NCBI GenBank assembly: GCA_003313425.1
Contig: NHZP01000026.1
Span: 248,001-312,000 of the forward strand
Direction: 5' to 3'
DNA from: Pseudopyrenochaeta lycopersici
Lineage: Eukaryota; Ascomycota; Dothideomycetes; Pleosporales; Pseudopyrenochaetaceae
DNA: 64,000 bases
Shown here: one piece after another, positions 43,442-55,018 of the stretch
Position numbering within the stretch: the first letter of the stretch is position 1
Layout: each line of letters starts with the position of its first letter
Program-made: the position numbers and the translations under genes
The notes under the pieces: generated by a model
Seen by the model: only the letters and a program-made list of their open reading frames with translations
Database searches by the model: none
What the model was told of the DNA's origin: nothing

Positions 43442-44831
43442 GGCGCTGGTATATTTTCAAAGAGTTCGAGATGGGATGGTCGCTAGTAAAAGATGCGGGA
43501 CAGTGAATGGTAGGCGCGCCCGCAGGGGTTCTGGGTGTCTTTGCAGCGTCGCAGTGTCGATGCTTCAGGCATTCATGCCGCAGCTGCGGTGACGTTGACG
43601 GGATGGCCCAAGCTCGCGCCTTCCCAGCCACAATTCCGACTGCCACACGTTACCCCCAAACTTCGTCCATAGACCCCACCTTGAGAGCAGCACACAGAAG
43701 CTACAAATATGCCAGATTTGGGCATTTTATTCGGTTGTTCTTGCCAATATTGTTCTTTTAAGATGATAGAGGCAAGCCTGATTCGATTGCGTACCAAGCT
43801 ACACAGTCTTTCTAAACTGACTTCCTCCTATATCAAACGACATAATCGACGTCTACAATGATTCCAGAATTGTACACAGGCTGCTCTGGATATACATGGA
43901 AATCTCATGATACAAATCTACAGCAGACATTGGCTTGACCTTTATATATGCATGGCTCGAGAACGACATTGCTTCGAACCCCATAAGCTCGAACAAGAAG
44001 ATAGGATGTGCCTTCCAAGGCATTCAACATGTTGTTTGATTTCTATGGTATATTTTGCTCGAGCACTTCATTTCGTCTGTCAGCGTTGTTGAACACTTTC
44101 CACTTATTACCTATATCTCCACTCTCTAGTCCGCCTGTCAGTCTCCCCCGTTCCTACTCTTCATCATCAGACTCTTCTTTTGTGACATAGCGTCGAAATA
44201 TCAAGTGTTGTTGGTTACGCGCATTTTTCATCCGATTTCCCTGAGAATGGAATTGGCAACTGTCATCTGCATCCTTCATTCTCACCTTCAACACCGCCAA
44301 ACCATTGATCACTTGAGTACACATTTCCACCAACGACTGTAGAACCCACATTCAAATTTCATAAATTGCTAATTCTGTATCTGCCTCTAATTCCATGTTG
44401 TTATTCATGTTCAAAAAGGGTCGTTAGCGAATTACTGTTCGTGTCCCATGTCTGAGATATCATCATCCTTTGTGCCTCGACTGCGCAATAGCGAGACAAA
44501 ATCTACCAATACTGTCTAGATGCTTGTATTAAGCTATTTCAAGGCTTCGATTTGATAAAAGGAATGGGAGCGGTGGTGGGTACAAGAGTCTCTCACCTGC
44601 TGGGCTCACGCGCTTGCCCGTTGCGTAAAAGAGCCCCTCTCATAGCAACACTTGATTCAAACGACGAAGTTCTCGCCAAAATTGAGCCCCACCTGCTAGC
44701 TTGTTGCCTCTTGCTTCTTGCGCATAAAAGTAAACGCACTCTCTCCCCTCTCGCCACTTCCGTCACCATCACCTTTCAAGGCTCTTCCATTCACAAGGCC
44801 ACCACTGCACTAAACTACACTAATATTGACC
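43442..44831. promoter_or_regulatory. Divergent intergenic region of SNX41 and the RRM gene
   Basis: 1.39 kb between two start codons in divergent orientation. No supported gene; several AT-rich stretches between 43700 and 44500. Individual regulatory sites could not be assigned. Confidence 0.4.
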
Positions 44832-46774
44832 ATGAATAGATCTGTGTTGCATGGAAATCCATCGCGGGATGCTTCTGCACCAGGGTGGAGCGGGCAAGAC
44901 GCGCGTAGCAACCTCGCCATTCAACCTTCCGCAAATACTACTAACGTCAAGCTTAAAAAGAATGCTGTCAAAATCGTTGGGGCTGCTACTCCTATATGCA
45001 AAGTCACTTCACAGTCTTCTGTGCCTGTGCTGCCGATGGTATTGCCTTCAGCGCTACGTCCAGTCAAGGAGAATCTCAACGAGACCCATGGGTATGTATC
45101 CAGGCCCAATTTCTCATGCATCTGTAAAATCAAACAAAAATTGATGGTTTCTTTGCTCAGGAATGTAATTCCACAGACCAATTCAACGCCTGCGACCCCT
45201 GCCTCATCCAAGGGCAAGACTCTCCTGCAGAGTGATGCCGAAGAAGCTGCCCTAGACAGCATCTTCGCCCGCCTAACAACGCAAAGCCCCGCAGCCATCT
45301 CTCCCCTAGCCAAAGAAATAACTTTAGTCGGCTCTGAAGAGTCTACTTTCTTGTTCGAGGATCGCTCAGGGGCCACTAAGACGTCAACTGAGGCACTTCC
45401 AAGCTCTACCGCAAATTTTCAAGCAGTCCCTACGGGTTATGACACGAAAGAGCCTACTATCGCAACTACGCCTCCAGAGAAGACGACCAAACCAATCAAG
45501 AAAATGAACCTAGAAGGAAAGGCTACGAACACGCAGAAATGGGATAGCATGTCGCAGAGAAACATTGAGAATGAGTACCTACGCAAAGCAAGCGAGTATA
45601 TTAACGCCCTTCCAGACAACAAAGGAACGGCCGCATACGGGTTCAAAGTAGCGTCAAAGAAGCTTCGCACTTCGTACGCTCCGAACACCAAGCTAGGTCC
45701 TGAGAGTAATGAGACACTCAAGGCGCAGTATGTTTTTGCTGTGATTAATTACGTCAACCAAGTGGCCAAGAAAGGTGCAAAACAACTCGAGGCAGACTTT
45801 GTGAAGCAGTTTCTAGAGGAAAACGATGGGGACTTTCTTTCTTTGTTTGTGACGTTAGTCGAAGAGAAGTATATGACACTCGAGAATATCAATGAGATTA
45901 GTGGCCTGTGCAACGCCATTATCAACATACTTCCCAAGGCGGAATCCGTAATCAATTCTCCAACCAGGACTTCTACATCTACTTCGACCGTTTCGATCGT
46001 TGAAGCAGCTGAAGTGGTGACCAACAATCTTGTGGACAACGCAACAGTATGGCCTACACAAGAGAAGCGCGAGAATGGTAAAAGCTTGCCATGTTAGGCC
46101 ATTTCAGTTTATTATTAGATTAAACTAACAGGTTATAGCCGCTAGCTATCGCACATGCATACTCAATGGGGTTTCCGGAGTTACTAGCATCAACCAACTT
46201 CAAGCACTCGTTTGGGGCGGCAGGCTCGAGTCGATCTCCATGCCAGAGAAGGGTTGCGACTTCGCAATTGTCAAATTTCTAACGGCCGAAGCATGTCAGA
46301 AGTATTTCGAAGACACAAAGAATGGTATCGAGGTTTGTGGTGACAAAAAAACCATTGTGTTCATCGAGAGGACTGTCGGCCCCAACTCCGTCAACGATGT
46401 CATCCGAAACTGTACTGAGGGTGATGCTTCTCGCTGTGTGCGAGCTGTCGGTGCTGATGAGGACTGGTCAGACTTGGCTTTGTTGAGTATCGCTCGTGGC
46501 AGCGGCCAAATGAAGCGTGAGGTGGATCGTATCAAGCGCGGAAAGACCGCTCGAGGTGTAAGTAGTTCGACATTTTTAATTCAACTCTAGAAATGTGCTA
46601 ATATTTATCTAGTACTGGTTTGTTGAGTTCCGTTTTGCCAATATTTATCACGCCCTCAACTTCAAGCGCCAGCTCATGAATGATGAAGATTGGGAGAATT
46701 GCACCATCAGCTACGCCCCAGACCCTTGCGAGACCGCGCGTGGTGTTCACTACAATGATGATGATGAAAAATAG
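44832..46774 (+). CDS. RRM-like protein with disordered N-terminus, function unknown
   Basis: Four exons: 44832-45091, 45161-46077, 46139-46557 and 46613-46774, 585 aa. The N-terminal ~240 residues are Ser/Thr/Pro-rich and disordered. Residues about 240-370 form a helical block (MSQRNIENEYLRKASEYINA ... LEADFVKQFLEENDGDFLSL) unknown to me. Residues about 400-490 look like an RRM: RTCILNGVSG (RNP2-like), GGRLESISMPEKGCDFAIVK with AIVKFLTAEACQKYF (RNP1-like), then a long linker and a closing block YWFVEFRFANIYHALNFKRQ that may be a second divergent RRM. It ends HYNDDDEK. An RNA-binding role is inference; RNP1 lacks the usual aromatic pair. Intron 45092-45160 is a multiple of three and could be retained. 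Confidence 0.65.
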
Positions 46775-49700
46775 TATGAGAGTGGTTTTCCTGCCAAAAT
46801 GACTGTGGACTTCTGTGGGTCCGGTGGAGAACCTGGGGCTTTGAGGTGTGGATACCAGAGTTGGAGAACATTCCAGTACAAATTTAATCAAATGTGTAAG
46901 TCTAATGAACAATATGGAATTAGTAGCACAGAAGTAACGGGAGTCTGGGCAAGAATGTATGGACTTGGTCATTCGGGGTAATCTTCGTAGTACGCTCGTG
47001 CTTCGACTTACGCAAAGAGCCCTCTTGATAGTTTCATTGATGGCCCCTCCAAGATTTCAAGTCATGAAATCCAAATTATGAACTACCTCAGATCTCATTA
47101 TGCCCCACACCATTCTTCCTACAATTTCATTATACCCACCTAAACGAGAAAAATTGTTTAGACCTAAATATACTATGAAGCAAACAACTTCTGAAATCTT
47201 CTCTGTAAGGATCCACTGGATTTGAATTGGCAACGATATTGAACCGAATCCAATGATTCGTCTCCAATTATTCGGCCAGCATCTGCGGATTTGGCTGTGC
47301 AGACTTTCTCGTCTCGCCAAATTTTAATAGCACATTAACTCCGTCTAAACTAGAAGGATGGAGATATTTGTCCTGTGAGTTTTCATTAATCGGAAAGTAT
47401 CTATGTCAGAACAGTAAGCCCATGTCTTTAGGAAAACGCGTGAGGCAAGTACTGTTTCCTTTCGAAGAAAACAAAACATCTCGACTGTAAGGTTACTCCC
47501 ATAGGTAGACATATTAAAGCATATTTTAATGACAGTGTAATAAGAATGGCAGAACAGATCATGCGTCAATAGAATGAGGGCTAACGTAAGCTCCGATGCA
47601 TATCTCTACTTCTTCCTCAAATGTAATCTCTTCCTTTTAAGTATGGTGTGGTTCTATATGGTTTAAACCTTCTATTGGAAAGTCAAGCTCTCGATGTGCT
47701 CGCTGATGCTGCCTCGAATGGCCACATCTCATACTGGGGATGAATCGCTTTTGGAAAAGCATTGGCTTTTCAAACAGGAGTATATGACATAACTACATTA
47801 CCCCCAAAAGCAAATGCATCATGGAAGTCCCTTCTAACGCCCAGAAATCCCAAGATTTTGTCCTGAGGATGTGGATGGCGCGGTTCGCCAATATCTCTCG
47901 CAACCATGTGAAGGTGATCGCTTCTCATGAAAGGACATAGATGGACTGCATTATACAGGGTACATGGTGTATAGTTTAGCCGTTGTTCTGTCCCTCTCTT
48001 CTTTCTGGACACCTGCAATGCTACCCTTGAAGAGCCATTGTGCCTGCTTGAGGGATGAGGACATCGGTGAGCAAGTGCAGCACACATGTTTACGTCAAAC
48101 ACAATCCTTGAATTCTGCTTCGATGCAACTAGCATACAGGCAAGGCACCGCGACAACCGCGAATGTGCCAAGCTTTACGAACCAATGATGAGGAAGTCGC
48201 TCGTTTCTATCATCTAGACGAGGCGATTGCTAGGCACTAGGAAAGTTCGCCACCCACCTACGTCGCTCGAAAAACCCCCCGAATACCGACAACAAAGGCC
48301 AATAGCATATCGCAGTCATTTGGAGTTTCTTGTGTTTCGCGTTAATGCCGACGTTCACATACCGCTGCCGTGCAGTCTGGGGTACGATTTGCCGGTTGGT
48401 AACAAAGTTCGCCATCCACATCGCTCGGAAACCCCCCGAATACCGACCACGAAGGACCAATAACGCATAGATGATGTGTTTCTCAGGCTTGTTTCGTGTA
48501 AGTGCTGTCATTCACATCATCGCTGTCACATGGTCTGGGGATAGAGTTCGGCGTCGTTTACTCCGAACCAAAGCGGTTAAGATCGACGCAGGTACACGAG
48601 TGCTAGTACCCATTATAGCGATTGTGAGTGCGACATGGCAAGCGCCGCCTCGCTTCAATTTACTGTGCGAAGTGTATATATGCGAGTGTGTGTGCAATGT
48701 ACGTACCTAATGCATGTGCCATCACTACTACTGGTGTTTTGTTTGCAAAGTCCGATGTATTCCGGTGATGGGAACGACCCTGCTTCTCGCGAAGGGTATG
48801 GGTGGCAGATCACGTCTGGACGGTGCATCGGTGGCTTGACTTGATCAAAGAAGAACTGTGGTAGCGAGAACGGCGGTATACCCCGCAGTTTCAGTTGCAT
48901 ACATTGTGGAATATTCCGGTCTAGAGGATGGATATCCTGGCCAGAATAGAAGTTCTCGTTCGACTTAAATGAAGATCTCTTAGCATTATCTGAATGGAGC
49001 ATGTATATTATGTATAGTCTAGATCTGCGTCGACTACTCAATACACGAAATTACTAGGCTAGCTACCATGAAGAGCTGACACCGTAATTGAAGCGAAGAC
49101 TACTTACGCCACATCGATTTGATGGCTGAGCATTTCAGAATTACACTGTTATGATCAGTGATGTCATGAGACAGCGGCAGCCTTATGCACGTCTGCGGGT
49201 ATGACGACCCTGCGTCGGCTGTCACTTTGGATCCACTTGTATGGTAGAGGCAAGCCTTGTACATGACGAAACGAATGTCATAACAAGACATCATTATATG
49301 TTGCGCCCACGCTGAGTAGATCCATCGTCGTTTCACAATAGACAGCACCGGTAAAGCGAGCCTGTCATTATGTTTCATTGCCGGCTTGGATGCGTATATT
49401 GTATGAAGCCTTTTCACGAAGTTTACCTGGAGAGCAAAGCAGTGTAGCGGTGACTTTGGGTGGAGAATGTGCACAAGCCATGGTTCGTGTTCGTGTGGGT
49501 GGAGCATCGCGCTTCTTGAGTCGTGACGACTTCGGATAGTGTAACCTGTTGTGACACTTCAGTATATTCCGACTGAAGAAGCAAAGTGGAAAGCGCCGGG
49601 AGAGCTAGAGTGATGGAATGTCACTCCGGCCCGTCCCGGCCACTTACTAGGGATGATATCGCAGTCTAGTGAATGTCTTCGAGAAGATAGAAGGCATATC

Positions 49701-52700
49701 AACATGGACTCGCTGGTATATTCTGGCGTAATTCAACAGCATCAACGTGGAGCTGATCTATCCTCGTGTTTTTTTGGCTGGCTGAAACGAGGGGAGACGC
49801 TGACTGTCCTGGATTGATGAAGGACTGATCACTGGAGACCAGTAATCGTAGAGGGCTCTTTTTCAAGACATTTCAGTCTCAACCACAGTGCGAGGTCAAG
49901 GCCCCATGAAACTAATGTGCAAGCAAAGGCGAGGAGGTAGTGTATCAATATCAGACGCCAAAACCTCGTAGTAGCCGGATGAAGGGAGTGGAGTGGCACA
50001 GCTCATGACCTTGGCTTGGGGGTCAAGTTCTACCCGCCATGAGTGTACAACCTTCCCGCTGATATGAAACAAGGTATACGCCAGACACGGCGTCGCTTCA
50101 CACGTGTACTTGAAAACAATCTCGTAAATCTTAACGTAGCCTTGACTAGTTAGCAATGCGAAACAAGTCGTGACCCCCAATCTCTTACTGTACGCCTCAG
50201 ACGATACACAACAGGTCAGAGTGCGCTATTCAAGGACAGCCATGGTCCAACAAGCAGGGAGCAACCCGAGGAGGTATCCGCGATCGGCAGACAGTCTCCT
50301 GGGAATTCCATGTGTCTGTGATCGGACCGATATCTCAAGAGCTAACGAGTAAGAGTTGGAACTACTCACTACACAGCCCGCTGAAATGCACGCCTCCATT
50401 CCGACAGTCTGGATGCTCTCGTGCTCGGTCTCGGGTTGCCGTACCACGTATCATAGTTCGCTGAAAGGAGAATATTCACACTGCATTGCAGGAGGGCTAC
50501 CGTGCGTTGAATAGTCTTGCTTACAGCCTAAGCTTCCTAGTCCACGCCTCGAGTCCATGCTTACAGTCAATGCGTCAATAGAGGGTTCCAGCCTCGAAAA
50601 CCTTTGGTTTTCCATGTTGCCCGACAAAGCAATGGTTTTGAATAGCGTGGAAACTGCACCTTCAGCTTGCATATACCTTTGCCTGTGTCTAGAGCTGTAC
50701 CTGTGCGTCGCTGCTCAAGGCCGCATGGTAAGTAGATCTCAAAAGCTAGAAGGGTTAGCCGTCGCCGGATGAGGATGCATTTTCTCCACAATGAGTCCGA
50801 TAAGACTCTTGGGCCTCATTCGGGCGTGTCCGCATGGCTAAGTTGGGAGGTGGTGAAGCGAAGTATACAGACCACACATGGCAATCGATCGGGGCTGCTC
50901 CAGCCTACCAAATGGCTAGTGAACTAGATGGAAAGTATACTTAAGGATATTGGGTGATCAGTCTTTTTGCTCAATCAGAGATGTCGCAATATGCAACATC
51001 CGCGTTAGGCATATAAACCAAAGGTCTAGAGGCATATCCCCAGTGCTGGTTTTTTGGCCAGAGCGTAGATAGCCCGATTCTTGAAAATCACTGGTCCTAA
51101 CTTGGCAGTGTATTGCAGGATGCATACGTAGCGGAATCGTAGACAGCGCCAAATTCGAAGATACAGCTTTCCCAACAAACCGTGCCAATGCTGTTGCTTG
51201 GAAACTTGTCCCTGAAACGGCGTGCATACGGTATGCATGACCGGTTCCTCGCATGCAAAGCCGGTGCCAGCGGGCGTGGAAAGCGGGATTGCATCCGCAG
51301 CGCAGAAGGACGGGGAAAGAATCACCGTTGCCGCTTGGGGTGTTGGGTGGACCAGCAGGACATCGGAGCGATAAATTCGGGCAGTGGCTGAGATGGCGGG
51401 TGGGCGTACCTTACCTGCGTTACGACACGTTTCTGGGCATTCATTTCCAACCCAAACAAGAAGTTCTGAGCTTCGACGTTGGAGGAACTCCTCATTCCAC
51501 ATGGCCTCCTGATCCAGTTCGCGAATCTCGTGCGACTCAGGCAAATAACGCTTGTATGCCGCAATAGGCTACATCCCCTAGTGTACCATGTGCTGGAGTA
51601 AGGCCGTTGCGCCGGGCGTGTTTGTTTGCGAGGCAGCGAGCGGAGTATAGTCCGGTCGCTTCTGCTGACTTCACGTCCCGTCCCGGAACCATGGATGACG
51701 GTCAGGCAGAAGTGCGCAAGCACTGTTTCGCAATGCAGGGACGGCCTGGTGAGGGATATGACAGTTAGAAGATAAGCCTCGTGTTGTTATAAATCGATAT
51801 CGATGGGGCGACCAGAAACCAGCAACACGGTATTGAGATCATACAAACGCTGAAAATACATCCGCTATCATATCAGGGTCCGATATGTGTTGACGTTAAG
51901 AATAGCAGTGGAAGTGGCCTGGGGGAAGGTGTCCGAGCTATTGGTAGTGCGGGTGGCATTGGCCCCTCCCACAGCTCGCAATCGGAGAAGCTCCGGTATA
52001 ATTGGAAAACATTTCGAAGCTGGGCGCTTCTGGTGTGTTGCGCCACCGGTGTGAACCCTCAGAAGGAGCAGTGATCGTCTTAAAGCAATTACCACTGGAT
52101 CTAGATGGGACATTTAGGCTTGATGTAGTGACATCCGAGCTCGCCACGGGAAAAAGTGTAGCCATAGAGGCGAACAGAGTGACAAGAACGATGTCACAAC
52201 CTCCTGTCTTGCTCCAGCAACCCCCTTTCGAAGAGGTACCTTGAAGAAGAATTCTCCTCGTCTTACTGAGGAGATATCTTGAAAAGGAGTTTTTCGAGAA
52301 GGTGCAGAGGCGCAACTAGTGTACCAGAGAGGAAAATCCCCTATGAGAATGTCATTGGTGCGCTATTGAATCCCATTCCACATTTTAGTTACTAAGGAAG
52401 CATTGTTCTCTTGAAACACGACTCCGACGTCGATCAAGCTGGCTTTTGCTTGGTGTTCTGATGGTGTTGGCTCGAAGGTTTGACGTGCCGGCGCTAGGCT
52501 GGGTCCCACGACATACTGGTCATGAGGCTACTGCGAGCCATTAGTCGTGTTTCCACCAATCTGATAAGTACTTGGAGCGAATGCTTGACAATGATGGCGA
52601 AAGGGGAAGTTTCAAGATCGACATTTCATGAGCCTGAAGAACCCCATGTATGATGCAACGGGTAATACTTTGCCTATCAAAGAGACTTAAAGGCCTAGAT

Positions 52701-55018
52701 CGCTCACGGTTAAAAGGAATGCACCCAGAAATGGAAACAGCAGCGTATTCGGAGAATACCACTACAAAGAGATTCGAACCCAATGCGCTGCACCCTTTGC
52801 GAACCCTGCTTAGAGATGAGGCGGCTGATTTCTGAACGCGGCACAAACGTAACAAGAACTCGGGCAACAACCCCAGTTCCATAAGAATGAGTCCCTAACA
52901 TCAGCCACGGCATGGGCGCAAATACCATTCATAGCAGTGGCGAACGTGCGCCCAACTGTAGCGCTGGCGCAGTTTCGCGAGTAGATTGAAACGTGGCGAA
53001 AGGTATTCGCACTGTAAGGTAGACAAAGTTGTCGATCTATACAATGAACTCTGTGCAACTGTACCATCGTGTTTCCTGCTCGTACGAACTATGCGGCACG
53101 TGTAGCCAAGAGACTGGCAACTCCCGTCCAACTCATGGTTGACGCGTTTACAAAACCGAACAGTGGGAGCTGATGACGGCTTGACGAATAGTCTTCGCGC
53201 GACGGCTCCTTTCCTCGCTACAGCAAACGCACGTGGCGGCGTAGGTCGTCAATACGAATAGCGCACAAGTAGGCGAGAGGACGAGCAAATCGGCATCGTC
53301 CCGGCTAAAGAACCAAACTGACGGAAGCGCAAAGGAATGATACCGAGGAGATTCAGCGTTTTGTGACAAGAAGGCGTCAAAGAAGGGGGTTCAACAACAG
53401 GTTTTCTGCAGCGAAATGTTTGTGTCCAATGGTATGGCGAAAATGCGCAGAGGGCGCAGGAGAGCATTGAGAGATGGGTTGAGTACCATGACGTTAGAAG
53501 AATATGACGATGAAAACAATGACGTCTGGAAAAAAAGCTAACGAAATATGAGAACGGAGCGATGCAGTTTTCCAAATGTATTTGATTAGACTTATGAGGA
53601 TGGGCGTAGAGGTGGGGATCCGACTACTCGCCAACCAGCGGCTGTCCTCATCATCAGCATTCGTCATGATGTTCAAGCACCACGTGGAGTGCCATGTGCT
53701 ATTGCGCAACTCCCGCACACGACCAGGCATCCAGTAAGAGAGCGCAGATGTCATGCTCCCCCCCCTATACACGTCGACGAGAACCTGCACTGCAGACATG
53801 ACAGGCTTTTTTTGCCACCCAGCTGTGCGAAAGTCAAGATGCTGACAAAGCTGAAGGTTTCAGAAAGTGCTCGAGAACATTGCAAGAAGAGAGCCCAACA
53901 CGAGTAGGTGTGGCCCCGGTGCATTGCCAAGTTGAGAGAATAAACTTTGTGTACACCTGCTTGAAGATCGCCGTGGTGCGAAGTTGACCCGCGGATGACG
54001 CCTCTCAGCGGTGCATGAATTCAGAGCCTTCCTTTCGCTTCTGGAAGGGTGTGCTAAGAAGGGCGGTGCTGTAAATCCTGCGTGGCATCCCAGTTGGAGC
54101 CAAACCTTATGTCGGGTTGATCTGACTCGAGGCAGGAGAGAATGCACGAAGCTGGATAGAACAACTTGGGTTGAGAAAGGAGGCCATTCCAATGAATCGA
54201 CAAAGGCTTCTAGCGTGGCCGTGGATGCATACTGCACGCTCTTCCGAGTGCCGGTGTGTAGGAAGCTCTGCCGCCCATCCTCAGCCGATGCTGAGGCCTG
54301 CTAGCTGGAGTAGTTTCTCCCGACTCTGGGCTCGTCTGAGTCTCCCCTGATCCTGTCCAGCCTCTTCAATTCCCAGGCGGCCCTGGACGGGCTCGGTTTT
54401 ACTCACGGACCGTCACTGTCAGGTTCGCAATGAACGGGTGTCCCGCCATCATGGAATGCCCAACGCCGACCTGAATCGCATGTAAAGAAATAGCCAATGA
54501 GAATCCAGGTGGCGCAGCTGTCTTTCTCCAATACCCCCTATTGTCGTATGCTCCCTCCACCTCCCGGCTCGTTGTCGCATGGGCCCGCCGCCGGCGTGAC
54601 GCCCCATTTGCCGGGGTTGCGCGACATGCTTGCGACCATGCCTAGGGTTTTCTTAGGCTACCTAGCAAACGGGGTGCTTGCAGTGCACCCTCGATCGCTA
54701 TGGTGAGCGCCCGATATGACCAAGACCAAGCCAATTCTGCAGCCCCATTCTGGCCTCCGCAAAGCATATTTCCTTTTAGACGCTTGACGCCTGTGCATCG
54801 CATTACAACATTCTGCACAATTCACCCCAGCAGGCCCGTGTTCCATTGCTCGAATCGGTCGGACCAAACATCCCGGCTCGCTCTGTAGCTTGCCGGTACC
54901 TGGCGCCTCTAACCTAAAGGTCGCACCCAGCCCGCAGCGATCTTCCGTGTGCTCTCTAGATGCTGAAACGTGCTTGAAGCGATCCAAAAGCGAGCCCTGC
55001 TCCAGACCTGGTCCTCCC
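46775..55018. other. 8.2-kb region without a supported gene
   Basis: No frame on either strand exceeds about 172 codons, none has a motif I recognise, and opposing frames overlap at random. Composition is ordinary rather than AT-rich, so a RIP-decayed transposon cluster is not suggested. It includes an imperfect direct repeat at 48241-48470. The right end (about 54400-55018) should contain the FAR1 promoter and leader. Long non-coding transcripts or strongly diverged small genes cannot be excluded. Confidence 0.45.
48241..48470. repeat. Imperfect ~68-bp direct repeat pair
   Basis: Copy A (48241-48310) and copy B (48402-48470) share AAAGTTCGCCA, a TCGCTCG block, CCCCCCGAATACCGAC and the ends AAAGGCCAATA / GAAGGACCAATA. 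Differences are a few substitutions and a short indel. The 91-bp spacer is unique. No coding role; possibly a duplicated regulatory element or a transposon footprint. Confidence 0.75.

Noticed and set aside
51026..51544. 172-codon minus ORF in the gene-free interval
   Set aside because: No domain, no plausible neighbouring exons and several overlapping frames of similar length.
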